Source: Candidatus Mediterraneibacter pullicola
GTDB taxonomy: Bacteria; Bacillota; Clostridia; Lachnospirales; Lachnospiraceae
Direction of reading: 5' to 3'
Assembly: GCA_019117065.1 (NCBI GenBank)
Contig: DXAK01000008.1
Span: 62,001-126,000 of the forward strand
DNA: 64,000 bases
In this document: positions 52,660-62,312 of the stretch, piece by piece
Layout: every line of letters starts with the position of its first letter
How positions within the stretch are numbered: the stretch's first letter is position 1
The notes under the pieces: generated by a model
What the model was told of the DNA's origin: nothing
Seen by the model: only the letters and a program-made list of their open reading frames with translations
Database searches by the model: none
Program-made: the position numbers and the translations under genes

Positions 52660-53970
52660 TTACAGCCCATCCTTTCGTAAATCTGTTACTCTCTTTGCTT
52701 TTCCCTCAAAACGCCTCAGAGAGTTCGGCCCTACAAGCCGGATCTGAGTACCAAGTCCAAGCTGTGACTTAAGCGCCGACTTGATCCTTGCCTCCAGCTC
52801 GCTTAATTTCGCATAACTGTCAAGCAGCCTGTCGTCCGTAAGCTCCACAGTGATCGTCATCACGTCGAGACGGTTCTTTCTCTCTACAAGAATCTCATAG
52901 TGCGGTCCGATCTCATCGATCTTTAAGAGTACTTCCTCAATCTGTGTGGGGAATACATTGACACCCCGGATCACAAGCATATCGTCCGCTCTTCCGGATA
53001 CATTCTCCATCCTGCAGGTTGTTCGTCCGCATTTACATGGCTCATACATTAGTCTGGACATATCCCCGGTGCGGTATCTGACTAAGGGCAGTGCCTCTTT
53101 TCCAAGACATGTTACCACCAGTTCCCCGCGCTCTCCCGGAGGGAGCACTTCCTCTGTCTCCGGATCGATAATCTCTGGAATAAACCAATCCTCATTGATA
53201 TGCATGCCGCACAATTCCGTACACTCCCCGGCAACACCCGGACCGCACAGTTCACTCATGCCGTAATTCTGCGTGCAAACGAACTGATCGCCCCAAACCT
53301 TATTCATCTCCTCGCGCATTGGCTCGGTCATTCCCTCGCCGCCAAACAGCCCGATATGTATCTTCAAGTCTTTCGATGGATCGATTCCTCTCTTGCGCAG
53401 CTCCTCTCCTAAATGAAGGGCATAAGACGGCGTCGCCACGAGAAGGGTTACGCCCATATCCTGAAGAAACATAATCTGCTTATTGGTATTTCCAGAAGAC
53501 ATGGGGATCACGCTTGCTCCAATTTTCTCCAGCCCTCCGTGGAGTCCCAGCGCTCCCGTGAATGTGCCATAGCCAAACGAGATCTGCGCCACGTCATCCG
53601 CTGTTGCGCCGCCCATGCACGCAAGCCTTGCCACATTATTCAGCCACATATCAAGATCATTCCTCGTATATCCTACTACCGTCGGTTTTCCCGTTGTGCC
53701 TGAACTAGCGTGGTAGCGGACAATTTCCTTTTTGTCTACCGCAAAAAGCCCATCCGGATAATTGTCCCTAAAGTCCGCCTTGTATGTAAACGGCAGATTC
53801 CTTAAATCATCCAGTGACTGGATATCCTCCGGCTTCACCCCTGCCGCATTCATCTTCTCACGGTAAGGCTTGACTCTGCCATAAATATAGCGGACCGTAT
53901 CCTTTAACTTTTCAAGCTGTATGGCCTCAATTTCACTTCGCGGCAGAGTTTCTTCCTTTGCCCATATCAT
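52660..53970 (-). CDS. Phenylacetate-CoA ligase family protein (first copy)
   Basis: A 436-residue PaaK-type ligase. HASSGTTGKPTVVGYT is the ATP loop, YGMSELCGPGVAGEC and LVRYRTGDMSRLM are core motifs, and VIRGVNVFPTQIEE opens the mobile lobe. I chose the ATG at 53970 (MIWAKEETL), which has AAAGGAGGGAGACACA upstream; the frame is open to 54066 but enters a repeat. It is the first gene of the arylacetate operon, coupled to iorA. A related ligase lies four genes downstream. Confidence 0.9.
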   Translation of the reverse strand: MIWAKEETLPRSEIEAIQLEKLKDTVRYIYGRVKPYREKMNAAGVKPEDIQSLDDLRNLPFTYKADFRDNYPDGLFAVDKKEIVRYHASSGTTGKPTVVGYTRNDLDMWLNNVARLACMGGATADDVAQISFGYGTFTGALGLHGGLEKIGASVIPMSSGNTNKQIMFLQDMGVTLLVATPSYALHLGEELRKRGIDPSKDLKIHIGLFGGEGMTEPMREEMNKVWGDQFVCTQNYGMSELCGPGVAGECTELCGMHINEDWFIPEIIDPETEEVLPPGERGELVVTCLGKEALPLVRYRTGDMSRLMYEPCKCGRTTCRMENVSGRADDMLVIRGVNVFPTQIEEVLLKIDEIGPHYEILVERKNRLDVMTITVELTDDRLLDSYAKLSELEARIKSALKSQLGLGTQIRLVGPNSLRRFEGKAKRVTDLRKDGL

Positions 53971-54016
53971 TGTGTCTCCCTCCTTTGATGCACATTCCAT
54001 ATTGCTGTCCCGCTCC

Positions 54017-54079
54017 CTGCGCGGCAGAACAGACCGCGCAAGCGGTCTGGATTGCGCTGTGCGCAATCATTATACCACA
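54017..54079. repeat. 63-bp direct repeat, copy 1 (two nested hairpins and a -10 box)
   Basis: Identical to copy 2 except at one base. On the minus strand it reads TATAAT (54069-54074), then GATTGCGC-ACA-GCGCAATC, then AGACCGC-TTGC-GCGGTCT. It lies about 47 bases before the ligase ATG. Confidence 0.9.
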
Positions 54080-54144
54080 GGCGTAAGAAAGGAAGCGCCC
54101 GGCAGGGCATTTACTTTCTAAGCTGTGGCTCACCGGTATAATTT

Positions 54145-54207
54145 CTGCGCAGCAGAACAGACCGCGCAAGCGGTCTGGATTGCGCTGTGCGCAATCATTA
54201 TACCACA
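54145..54207. repeat. 63-bp direct repeat, copy 2
   Basis: Same unit as copy 1, starting 128 bases further from the operon. Each copy holds two perfect hairpins of 8 and 7 bp. The conserved TATAAT is at 54197-54202 on the minus strand. Confidence 0.9.
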
Positions 54208-54224
54208 ATACTTTTGCGAGTTAA
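54197..54224 (-). promoter_or_regulatory. Candidate promoter of the arylacetate operon
   Basis: -35 TTAACT (54219-54224), 16-base spacer, -10 TATAAT (54197-54202), reading toward the ligase gene. The two palindromes of copy 2 follow directly, in the position of operators or a 5' leader structure. Copy 1 repeats the -10 but lacks a matching -35. Confidence 0.6.
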
Positions 54225-54240
54225 AGTGCTAAACGCTTTT

Positions 54241-54594
54241 TTATAGCAAAATCTTTTCTTCCCATTCTTTTTCCCTGAACCCGACCAAAACCGTATCCCT
54301 GCCTACAAGGATCGGTCTCTTGACAAGCATGCCGTCCGTCGCAAGAAGAGCAATCTGCTCCCCCTCGCTCATCTTAGACAGCCTGTCTTTTAATTTCATC
54401 TCTTTGTACAGGTTCCCGCTGGTGTTGAAAAACCGTTTGAGCGGAAGGCCGCTCTTCTCCCACCACGTTTTCAGTTCCTCCTCCGTAGGGTTGTCTGCCT
54501 TAATATCACGGAGCTCATATTCCACGCCTTTTTCTTCCAGCCATTTCTTTGCTTTCATACATGTGCTACATTTCGGATAACATACAAATAACAT
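54241..54594 (-). CDS. ArsC/Spx-family thioredoxin-fold protein
   Basis: A 117-residue protein beginning MLFVCYPKCSTCMKAKKWL, with a CxxC pair, and containing KRPILVGRDTVLVGF, the ArsC-type motif near residue 92. It belongs to the arsenate reductase-like family that also includes YffB and Spx; the CxxC favours a redox or regulator role but arsenate reduction cannot be excluded. GAGAGGG precedes the ATG. It is divergent from fprA, another redox gene, and no ars genes are near. Confidence 0.85.
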   Translation of the reverse strand: MLFVCYPKCSTCMKAKKWLEEKGVEYELRDIKADNPTEEELKTWWEKSGLPLKRFFNTSGNLYKEMKLKDRLSKMSEGEQIALLATDGMLVKRPILVGRDTVLVGFREKEWEEKILL

Positions 54595-54734
54595 TTAACT
54601 TTCCCTCTCTTTTCAGATATTTTTTCTATCATACTCCTTTTCTCCCTGTATGACAACTTTGAAGCGCGGTACAGGTATGGTTTTTTCATTTCATCCATGT
54701 ACTGTTTTTCAAACAATCCCTTTATGGTTTCCTC

Positions 54735-54762
54735 TTGCGGTTTTCATTTTATATGATAGAAT
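54735..54762 (+). promoter_or_regulatory. Candidate fprA promoter
   Basis: -35 TTGCGG (54735-54740), 16-base spacer, -10 TAGAAT (54757-54762), 32 bases before the fprA ATG. The rest of the 200-base gap to the divergent ArsC-like gene shows nothing else clear. Confidence 0.55.
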
Positions 54763-54794
54763 AGAGACGTCTGAAAAAAAGGAGGAATCTTACA

Positions 54795-55997
54795 ATGCAT
54801 TGTTTTAGAAAAATAACCAGCGACCTGTACTGGGTAGGAGGCAGCGACCGCAGGCTGGAACTGTTTGAGAATATCTTCCCTCTCTCAAAGGGTGTGTCAT
54901 ACAATTCTTATCTGCTCATGGATGAAAAAACCGTCCTCTTTGACACCGCGGATCATGCCATAGGGCACCAGTTCCTTGAGAATATAAAAGCCGTGTTGAA
55001 CGGCCGCGCTTTGGATTATCTCGTTGTCAACCACATGGAGCCGGACCACTGCGCCATGATCGAGGAACTAATACTGCGCTATCCGAATATGCAGATCATC
55101 GGAAACGCCAAAACGTTCCCCTTGATTAGCCAGTTCTTTGATTTTGATCTGGACGGGAAAGCCATTACCGTAAAAGAAGGGGATACCTTCTCCTCCGGTG
55201 CCCACACACTCCATTTTATCATGGCTCCCATGATCCACTGGCCGGAGACGATGATGACTTATGATGAGACAGACAAAGTTCTGTTCTCCGCTGATGCTTT
55301 CGGGACATTCGGAGCCTTGAATGGGAATATTTTCAACGACGAAGTAGATTTCGACAGAGAATGGCTTGACGAGACACGCCGCTATTATACCAATATCGTA
55401 GGGAAATACGGTATACAGGTACAGAATGTATTAAAGAAGACCGCTGAGCTTGACATTCGCGTAATTTGCCCTCTCCACGGCCCGATCTGGAGGACGAATC
55501 TTGACTACATCATCGAAAAATATGACACATGGAGCAGATATGAGCCGGAAGAAGCAGGCGTGATGATCGCCTACGCTTCCATGTACGGCAACACCGAGAA
55601 CATGGCGGAAATCTTTGCTGCAATACTGGCTGAAGCCGGAGTGAAAAATATCCGGATGCATAATATCTCGAAGACGCATGTATCCGAACTGATCTCGGAC
55701 AGCTTCAAGTACAGCCATATTATCCTCGCAGCTCCTACATATAATAACGGAATCTATCCGTTGATGCACAGTTACCTCGAGGATATGAAAGCACTGTCAC
55801 TTCAGAACCGCACAATAGCTGTACTTGGCAACGGCACATGGGCACCCCAGTCCTCCAAACTCATCTCGGCAAAAATAGGCGAGATGAAAAATATGAGGCT
55901 TCTGGATCTTGCTATAACCATAAAGTCCTCAGTAAAAGATTCCCACATGGAAGAAATCCAATCTCTTGCAAGACAAATAGCGGCAGAAGTGTTATAA
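54795..55997 (+). CDS. fprA: FprA-type flavodiiron protein
   Basis: A 400-residue A-type flavoprotein that reduces oxygen to water, or nitric oxide, protecting anaerobes. The metallo-beta-lactamase domain (about 1-250) has the diiron ligands HMEPDH (80-85), HWPETM, SADAFG and CPLHGPIW. The flavodoxin domain begins IAYASMYGNTENMAEIF near residue 255. There is no rubredoxin extension, so it needs a separate electron donor. AAAGGAGGAATCTTACA precedes the ATG. The next gene follows in 42 bases. Confidence 0.95.
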   Translation: MHCFRKITSDLYWVGGSDRRLELFENIFPLSKGVSYNSYLLMDEKTVLFDTADHAIGHQFLENIKAVLNGRALDYLVVNHMEPDHCAMIEELILRYPNMQIIGNAKTFPLISQFFDFDLDGKAITVKEGDTFSSGAHTLHFIMAPMIHWPETMMTYDETDKVLFSADAFGTFGALNGNIFNDEVDFDREWLDETRRYYTNIVGKYGIQVQNVLKKTAELDIRVICPLHGPIWRTNLDYIIEKYDTWSRYEPEEAGVMIAYASMYGNTENMAEIFAAILAEAGVKNIRMHNISKTHVSELISDSFKYSHIILAAPTYNNGIYPLMHSYLEDMKALSLQNRTIAVLGNGTWAPQSSKLISAKIGEMKNMRLLDLAITIKSSVKDSHMEEIQSLARQIAAEVL

Positions 55998-56039
55998 TAG
56001 TACCCATCTCACAATTATGTCTACGAAGGAGGAGTTCTT

Positions 56040-56525
56040 ATGAAATTAGTAATCACCATGAGCCGACGTTTTGGAACCGGAGCAAGCATTATCGCAGAAG
56101 AACTTTCCAGACGGCTCGGCATTCCTGTATATGATAAAGCTTACATCGAGGAAAAACTTCATGACCACATGTATGAAAGTGAAGCGGAAGCAATCCGCAA
56201 ACTGGCGGAACAGCCATGCATCATCTTAGGCCGCTGTGCCTCCAACATTTTAAAGAACCGCATGAATGTACTGAACATTTTTGTCTGCGCGGATAAAGAG
56301 GACCGTATTCAGAGAATCATGGGGAAATATGGCTTGACTTACGATGAAGCAAAGGAAAAGGTGGAGACAAACGATGAGGAGCGCGCCTCCTACTATTATG
56401 ACCATACCGGAAAGACATGGGGAGATGTAAATGATTACCATATGATCCTCGATACTTCTGAGCTGGGAGTGGAAAACTGTGCGGATATCCTGATGCACTA
56501 CTTCGAGAAATGCGAGTATATCTAA
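56040..56525 (+). CDS. Cytidylate kinase-like family protein (short form)
   Basis: A 161-residue P-loop protein of the Cytidylate_kin2 type. The loop is SRRFGTGASIIAEELSRRLG, lacking the usual lysine-threonine of Walker A. It retains IILGRCASNIL and DKEDRIQRIM. Typical members are about 200 residues, and a segment between residues 50 and 60 appears missing, so catalysis is uncertain. Substrate unknown. CGAAGGAGGAGTTCTT precedes the ATG. It is probably cotranscribed with fprA. Confidence 0.8.
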   Translation: MKLVITMSRRFGTGASIIAEELSRRLGIPVYDKAYIEEKLHDHMYESEAEAIRKLAEQPCIILGRCASNILKNRMNVLNIFVCADKEDRIQRIMGKYGLTYDEAKEKVETNDEERASYYYDHTGKTWGDVNDYHMILDTSELGVENCADILMHYFEKCEYI

Positions 56526-56570
56526 CAAGTTCCGATGACATTTTCTCAGAAAAAATATTTTTTGAAAAAT

Positions 56571-56606
56571 ATAACGACGGCAAGAAGAAATCTTTGCCGT
56601 CGTTAT
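56571..56606. terminator. Bidirectional terminator
   Basis: Perfect 13-bp stem ATAACGACGGCAA / TTGCCGTCGTTAT with a ten-base loop and A/T-rich flanks. It ends the fprA transcript and the convergent foldase gene transcript. Confidence 0.9.
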
Positions 56607-56611
56607 TTATA

Positions 56612-57703
56612 CTATTCAGCCGCCGTACCATCGTCCGCTGCGCTGCCATCTTCCGTACTATCTGTACTCCCATCCTCAGATGTGATGACCGTTACGCCGT
56701 AGTTCTCAAAATCGACCTTTTTCCATACCTTCTCGTCAACTTTGATCTCTGTATCTTCACGCCACTGCTCCAGAAGTGAATCATATTGATCTTGTCTTCT
56801 CTCCTCAATAATATTCTCTTTCTCAGCGTCCGTCGCCTCTCTGTCGAAAAGGCTTGTCAGCTTCGCCACATAGAGTCCGTTCTCCGTCTCTGTCACATCC
56901 GTCACATCGCCCTCGTTTTCCAGAGCGTCCGCAGCAGCGACCAGCGCGGTATCCGGCGTTGTGCTCTCTGCGTCAAACGTCGCAGTCTGAACTTCTACTC
57001 CGGCATCGGCGGCGGCAGTCTCCGCGTCTGTTCCTGCTCTCACCGCATCGCAGAACGCCTGCGCCGTTTCCTTTAAGCTCTCCTTTTCTTCATCTGTCAG
57101 CTCTATGGAGTTTCCTTCTTCATCCGTTGTCTGGTAGGAAAAAAACACGTACTGCATCGCCTTCTGCGCAGCCTCTTCATCAGATACATTCTCATCGACT
57201 CCCTCTCTCATCTTTTCCGTCATTTTCTGGGAGATCGTCATAAGTTCCAGATATTTCTGGACGTCTTTCCTGTAACCTGAGACGATTTCTTTCGCCTGGT
57301 CTGTATTGTCCTCATCAAACTGCTTTACCGCCTCTTCAATAGCCTTCTGCTCATCCTCGGACAAGGACACTTCGTACTCCTCCGCATGCTGGGACATCAG
57401 ATACAGGTTCTCAAGAGCTTCCATAAGAGTTTCCTTTGTGGAATCCTCGTATGTTTTATCCTCTTCTGCTTCCTGTGTCCACATAGCCTCTGCCGTAGTT
57501 CCCATCATGCCCGCATAATATGTCTCATACTGTCCCTGTGTCAGCCTCGCATAAAAATTCGCAACGCCCAGTGTAATCTCTTCGTCTCCCACTGTCGCCA
57601 CTACCGCCTCTGTATCGATTGAACCGCTGCATCCTGTGACGGACGCCGCAGCAAATAAGCCTGCTGCCGTAAGAACCGCCGCTTTCTTCCCAATTCGTAT
57701 CAT
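56612..57703 (-). CDS. Lipoprotein foldase, PrsA/SurA-like
   Basis: A 363-residue lipoprotein with lipobox SVTGC near residue 22. The following domain (about 30-210) is helical and SurA_N/PrsA-like, then a parvulin-type region (about 210-330) where the usual PPIase motif is poorly conserved, so it may be a chaperone only. The C terminus is acidic and low in complexity (TSEDGSTDSTEDGSAADDG). I chose the ATG at 57703, with GAGGAGG upstream. It follows mfd by about 200 bases, as in other Firmicutes. Confidence 0.85.
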   Translation of the reverse strand: MIRIGKKAAVLTAAGLFAAASVTGCSGSIDTEAVVATVGDEEITLGVANFYARLTQGQYETYYAGMMGTTAEAMWTQEAEEDKTYEDSTKETLMEALENLYLMSQHAEEYEVSLSEDEQKAIEEAVKQFDEDNTDQAKEIVSGYRKDVQKYLELMTISQKMTEKMREGVDENVSDEEAAQKAMQYVFFSYQTTDEEGNSIELTDEEKESLKETAQAFCDAVRAGTDAETAAADAGVEVQTATFDAESTTPDTALVAAADALENEGDVTDVTETENGLYVAKLTSLFDREATDAEKENIIEERRQDQYDSLLEQWREDTEIKVDEKVWKKVDFENYGVTVITSEDGSTDSTEDGSAADDGTAAE

Positions 57704-57800
57704 AATAGCCTCCTCATTTTTCGCCGTCTGCCGCCTGTCATGCTGTTTTCTTTCGCGCACCCGGCGCCGGGTCTGCTGTAATACCCGCATACATTGTAAC

Positions 57801-57829
57801 ATTATAGCGTGTTTTCAAAGAAGGAACAA
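57801..57829 (-). promoter_or_regulatory. Foldase gene promoter
   Basis: Minus-strand -35 TTGTTC (57824-57829), 17-base spacer, -10 TATAAT (57801-57806). A perfect 14-bp GC palindrome, ACCCGGCGCCGGGT (57761-57774), lies in the roughly 90-base 5' leader. Confidence 0.75.
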
Positions 57830-57901
57830 GTAGGAAACATGAAAATCCACTAAAATTTCACCAAAAATCCCCCCTGCCGTCTACATGTTACATATGTGTA
57901 C

Positions 57902-60900
57902 TCACTGTTCTGCCGTCTTTAACTTTCGGATATCTTCCAGCACTTTTCTCACCGTATCAAGCACGCTCTCTCCCGTCTCTTTGCCGCTCCTTCCCAGTTT
58001 CCGGTATAGGAAATACGGCGTCTCTTCCGCCTTGAAGGACAGTGTATTCTGATAAGAGGCAAGCAACGCCGGAATCTTCTGCACATCGATCTTCGCTCTC
58101 TCGTACATGGTGAATTTGAAGGTCTCCCCCTTTTGCTCTACCGCCGTTACGTATGCCTCATGCGCCAAGGCTTTCAAAGCGGCAATATGAAGAAGCTGCT
58201 GCACCTTTTTCGGGATATCCCCAAAGCGGTCGATCAGCTCTTCCGTCATATCATCCATTTCCTCTTCCGTTTCAATAGCGGCAATCCGCTTGTAGATATC
58301 CAATTTCTGATATTCGTTTCTGATGTAGGATTCCGGGATATACGCGTCTATATTCAGGTCAACCGATGTATTGAATACCTCTTGCTCTCCGCCGCCTTTT
58401 AACTGCATGACCGCTTCGTTTAACATCTTACAGTACAGATCATATCCGACAGCTTCCATGTGCCCGCTCTGAGCCTCTCCCAGCAGGTTCCCCGCTCCCC
58501 GTATCTCCAGATCCCTCATGGCGATCTTGATGCCGGATCCAAGATCGGTAAATTCACGGATCGCCGCAAGCCGTTTCTCCGCCACTTCCTTGAGAAGCTT
58601 ATCCCTCCGATAGAGCAGGAACGCATATGCCATCCGGTTTGACCTCCCTACGCGCCCTCTGAGCTGATAGAGCTGAGACAGTCCGAACCGGTCTGCATCC
58701 TGAATGATCATCGTGTTTGCGTTGGAGATGTCAAGCCCGGTCTCGATAATCGTGGTGGATACAAGTACATCGATATCCCCGTTAATGAAGTCATACATAA
58801 TATCCTCCAGCTCACGTTCCCGCATCTGCCCGTGGGCGAAAGATACATTTGCCTCTGGTACAAGACGGCCGATCCGTCCTGCCACATCAGCGATATCTGT
58901 GACCCTGTTATAGACATAATACACCTGACCGCCTCTGGAGAGTTCTCTTGTGATCGCTTCCCGCACCATCTCGTCATTATATTCCATCACATACGTCTGA
59001 ATCGGAAGACGGTCCTGAGGCGCTTCCTCAAGTACGCTCATATCCCTGATCCCAATCAGGCTCATATGAAGGGTGCGCGGAATCGGGGTCGCAGTCAGCG
59101 TAAGCACATCGACATTTTCCCGAAGTTTCTTGATCCTCTCCTTGTGTGTCACGCCGAACCGCTGTTCTTCGTCAATGATCAAAAGCCCCAGATCTTTATA
59201 TCCCACGTCCTTGGATAGGACGCGGTGGGTTCCGATCACAATATCCACCATTCCCTTTTTCAGATCCTCCACCGTCTTTTTCTGCTGATATGACGTGCGA
59301 AAACGGCACAGAAGATCGATCCGCACCGGGAAATCCTTCAGCCGCTGTACGAAGGTATTGTAATGCTGCTGTGCAAGAATCGTAGTTGGAACGAGGTAGA
59401 CCACCTGTTTTCCTTCCTGAACCGCCTTGAACGCAGCGCGGATGGCGATCTCCGTCTTCCCGTATCCCACGTCCCCGCAGATAAGCCGGTCCATGATCTT
59501 TGTGCTCTCCATATCCCGTTTCGTGTCTTCGATGGCCTGAATCTGATCCTCTGTCTCTTCAAAAGGAAACATCTCTTCAAATTCTCTCTGCCACACCGTG
59601 TCCGGTCCGTACACGAATCCTTCTGCTCTCTGCCTCGCGGCGTACAACTCCACCAGATCCGCGGCAACTGTCTGGACGGCTTTCTTTACCTGACTTTTCG
59701 TCTTTCCCCACTGGATAGTTCCCAGCTTGTTGATCCTCGGTTTTTTTGCGTCCGAACCCGCGTATTTCTGAATCAGGTCCATCTGAGCCACAGGGATGTA
59801 CAGGACGCCGCCCTCTGCGTAGGAAATCTTCATATAGTCCTTGACGACCTTATCCACCTCAATCTTTTCGATTCCCTGATAGATGCCGATCCCATGATTT
59901 TCATGCACCACATAATCATTCGGCTTAAGCTCTGCAAAATCACGAATCTTCTGCCCCTCATATTTCTTTCTGTGCTTTTTCTTCTTTCTTCGCCCAAAGA
60001 TATCGGTCTCCGAGATCACCATAAACTTTAGCATAGGGTACTCATATCCCTCCGCCACATATCCGCAGGATACCATGATCTCCCCCGGATTTACCGTGCG
60101 CTCCATGTCCTCGCTGTAAAAACTGCTCAGATCGTAGTCTCTTAAATCCTCCGCGAGACGCTTTGCCCTTGTCCTTGACGCAGACAGAAGGACGACGCGG
60201 TATTTCTCCCGTTTCAGCCTCTTTAGGTCGCGGGTCAGAAGTTCAAAACTGTTGTTGTAAGGATTCACTCCCCTTGCCTGGATGCTGTACGTTTTGCGCA
60301 GGCGGAACAGCCCGCACTTTGACTCCAGCGTGGTTACCGCAATCCCGCTGTACTGATTCATCTTTCCGATAATATCTTTCGTCGCAAACACTGTAAGACT
60401 TATGTCCTCTTCCCTGTCCATCCCCGCCTCAATTCTGCTCTCCCGGCTGTGGAAATACTCAGCTTCCACCTCCTCCGCCATCTCCTGAAGCCGCTGAGGT
60501 TCATCCAGAAGAAGAAGGCTTTTCTCTTTGGGGAAATATTCCAGAAACGACACCGTATCCATCTCTCTTTTCCAGTTTTCCGACGCCGGATATATGGTGA
60601 CTGTCTCCAGATTCTCAACCGATCTCTGACTCTCCACGTCAAAACTGCGGAGCGAATCGATCTCATCGCCCCACAGTTCAATGCGGACAGGGAGTTCTTC
60701 CGTAAGTGGGAATACATCCAATATGCCACCGCGCACAGCAAACTGTCCGGGACCTTCGATCTGGCTCTCCCTCTCATATCCAAGGGCGCTAAGGCGCGCC
60801 TCAAACTCTGTCAAATTGATCTCGTCTCCCCCGGAAAGGGATATCCTCTCCCTCCGGATCTCTTCAGGGTGGGGAAGCCCGTCCAGAAAAGCGTCCATCG

Positions 60901-61261
60901 TAGTTATCACTGTCACCGGACTTTCGGCCTCTTTCTCAATCAGAGCGCGCAGAACCTCCATGCGGCGGTTCGTAAGCACCTTTCCCTTAATATCCGCATA
61001 GTAAAAGAGGAGGTCCCTCGCGGGGTAAAGATAGACCTCGTCCGTAAAGATGCGGTACTCTTCATATGCCTTTTTTGCTTTCTCCTCACTGGAAAAAGCG
61101 ATGACTCTGTATTCACAGCCATCGCTCAACGCATACATCAGATGGGTTTTCTGGGAATTTGTACATCCCGCCACCTGTATAATTCCTTTTTCTTTCTGTC
61201 TGTCCCTTACGATCTCCTGATGATCCGCAAGTTCCAAAAGCGGTGCAAGTAAAGCCTGCAT
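57902..61261 (-). CDS. mfd: Transcription-repair coupling factor
   Basis: An 1119-residue translocase that removes stalled RNA polymerase and recruits UvrA. The N-terminal UvrB-like region is followed by a RID/CarD-like domain ([20 protein letters not shown]). The RecG-like motor has Walker [18 protein letters not shown] and box [28 protein letters not shown] is motif VI, and a C-terminal TRCF domain follows. GGAGGG precedes the ATG. It is downstream of pth, the usual order. Confidence 0.97.
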   Translation of the reverse strand: MQALLAPLLELADHQEIVRDRQKEKGIIQVAGCTNSQKTHLMYALSDGCEYRVIAFSSEEKAKKAYEEYRIFTDEVYLYPARDLLFYYADIKGKVLTNRRMEVLRALIEKEAESPVTVITTMDAFLDGLPHPEEIRRERISLSGGDEINLTEFEARLSALGYERESQIEGPGQFAVRGGILDVFPLTEELPVRIELWGDEIDSLRSFDVESQRSVENLETVTIYPASENWKREMDTVSFLEYFPKEKSLLLLDEPQRLQEMAEEVEAEYFHSRESRIEAGMDREEDISLTVFATKDIIGKMNQYSGIAVTTLESKCGLFRLRKTYSIQARGVNPYNNSFELLTRDLKRLKREKYRVVLLSASRTRAKRLAEDLRDYDLSSFYSEDMERTVNPGEIMVSCGYVAEGYEYPMLKFMVISETDIFGRRKKKKHRKKYEGQKIRDFAELKPNDYVVHENHGIGIYQGIEKIEVDKVVKDYMKISYAEGGVLYIPVAQMDLIQKYAGSDAKKPRINKLGTIQWGKTKSQVKKAVQTVAADLVELYAARQRAEGFVYGPDTVWQREFEEMFPFEETEDQIQAIEDTKRDMESTKIMDRLICGDVGYGKTEIAIRAAFKAVQEGKQVVYLVPTTILAQQHYNTFVQRLKDFPVRIDLLCRFRTSYQQKKTVEDLKKGMVDIVIGTHRVLSKDVGYKDLGLLIIDEEQRFGVTHKERIKKLRENVDVLTLTATPIPRTLHMSLIGIRDMSVLEEAPQDRLPIQTYVMEYNDEMVREAITRELSRGGQVYYVYNRVTDIADVAGRIGRLVPEANVSFAHGQMRERELEDIMYDFINGDIDVLVSTTIIETGLDISNANTMIIQDADRFGLSQLYQLRGRVGRSNRMAYAFLLYRRDKLLKEVAEKRLAAIREFTDLGSGIKIAMRDLEIRGAGNLLGEAQSGHMEAVGYDLYCKMLNEAVMQLKGGGEQEVFNTSVDLNIDAYIPESYIRNEYQKLDIYKRIAAIETEEEMDDMTEELIDRFGDIPKKVQQLLHIAALKALAHEAYVTAVEQKGETFKFTMYERAKIDVQKIPALLASYQNTLSFKAEETPYFLYRKLGRSGKETGESVLDTVRKVLEDIRKLKTAEQ

Positions 61262-61301
61262 CTGCCCTCCATTCCCTCCTTTGATTCCTTTGGGTGACAG
61301 T

Positions 61302-61883
61302 CTATTCCCCTTCTTTTTTCTTTCTATTAAATTCGTTCATCGCTTCGCTCATTTCGCCGGATATGATCATCTCCGCCGCGCGGACCGCGTGGTCATATCC
61401 CTCATCCATAAGTTCTCTCTCAGCCTTGGAGAAATGCCCCAGCACATAATCAGCCAGATCATATCCTTTGGGCTTCTCACCCACGCCCACCTTGATGCGG
61501 GGGAAGACTTGCGTACCCAGATGGGCGATGATATTTTTCATCCCATTGTGCCCGCCTGCGCTTCCTCTTGCCCGAATGCGTATCTGTCCTACATCCAGAC
61601 TGATATCGTCATAGATCACTAGCAGTTCCGTCTCCTCGTCTATCTTATAATAATCCACGAGGCTTAGGATGCTCTCCCCGCTTAAGTTCATGTAAGTCTG
61701 AGGCTTCGCGAGTATCACCTTCTGTCCATTGATGATCCCCTTTCCGATATATGCCCTGTGTTTCCTTCCATCTATAGATATATTGTATTTATCCGCAATC
61801 CGGTCTATTACATCGAAGCCCGCGTTATGCCGCGTGCCTTCGTACTGTCTGTCAGGATTTCCAAGTCCGGCTATGATATACAT
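61302..61883 (-). CDS. pth: Peptidyl-tRNA hydrolase
   Basis: A 193-residue enzyme freeing tRNA from peptidyl-tRNA. The N-terminal IIAGLGNPDRQYEGTRHNAG contains the catalytic His. LAKPQTYMNLSGES and DDISLDVGQIRIRARGSAGG are the other signatures. I chose the ATG at 61883 (MYIIAGLGNP), with GAGAGGG upstream. It is followed by mfd after 40 bases. Confidence 0.97.
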   Translation of the reverse strand: MYIIAGLGNPDRQYEGTRHNAGFDVIDRIADKYNISIDGRKHRAYIGKGIINGQKVILAKPQTYMNLSGESILSLVDYYKIDEETELLVIYDDISLDVGQIRIRARGSAGGHNGMKNIIAHLGTQVFPRIKVGVGEKPKGYDLADYVLGHFSKAERELMDEGYDHAVRAAEMIISGEMSEAMNEFNRKKKEGE

Positions 61884-61957
61884 TGTTTCCCTCTCTATCA
61901 CCAGTTTTTTTCAATCGTCAGGACATTACAGTCCCCTTTCATGGCAGTCATCCCTGC

Positions 61958-62254
61958 CTAGATGATCGTAAGGATATCGATGAAGCCCGTCACCTCAAAC
62001 ACTTCCATAATCATCTCATTCACATGGCTGATCGTCATTTCCCCCTGATGGTTCATTACCTTCTGTGCGGAGAGCAGGACTCGCAGGCCTGCGGAAGACA
62101 GGTATTCAAGTTTTTCGAAGTCCATGTTTAGTTCCGTGATCCCGCTCAGGGACGACTTGAGCTCCGCGTCAAGCTGCGGCGCCGTCGTGGTGTCCAGACG
62201 TCCTTCCAGCGCGATGTTTAATGTTGATCCGCTCGTTTTCTTCTCGATGTTCAT
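61958..62254 (-). CDS. STAS-domain anti-sigma factor antagonist
   Basis: A 98-residue SpoIIAA/RsbV-like protein. The phosphorylatable serine is in FEKLEYLSSAGLRVLLSA. I chose the second ATG (62254), nine bases after GGAG; the ATG two codons upstream is only three bases from it. It follows the phosphatase-ATPase gene, its likely partner in a partner-switching pathway. The target sigma factor is not in this window; it could also control another output. Confidence 0.9.
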   Translation of the reverse strand: MNIEKKTSGSTLNIALEGRLDTTTAPQLDAELKSSLSGITELNMDFEKLEYLSSAGLRVLLSAQKVMNHQGEMTISHVNEMIMEVFEVTGFIDILTII

Positions 62255-62312
62255 TGTCATGTTCTCCTTTTATTAAAATGTGATTGTCACTGTATTCGCA
62301 CTTCCATCATAA

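Noticed and set aside
53971-54066. Longer N terminus for the first phenylacetate-CoA ligase
   Set aside because: The extension runs into the 63-bp repeat and lacks a ribosome site, while AAAGGAGGGAG sits right before the ATG at 53970.
54211-54240. CIRCE-like element (TTAGCACT) before the arylacetate promoter
   Set aside because: Only one half-site is present; the inverted GAGTGCTAA partner at nine-base spacing is missing.
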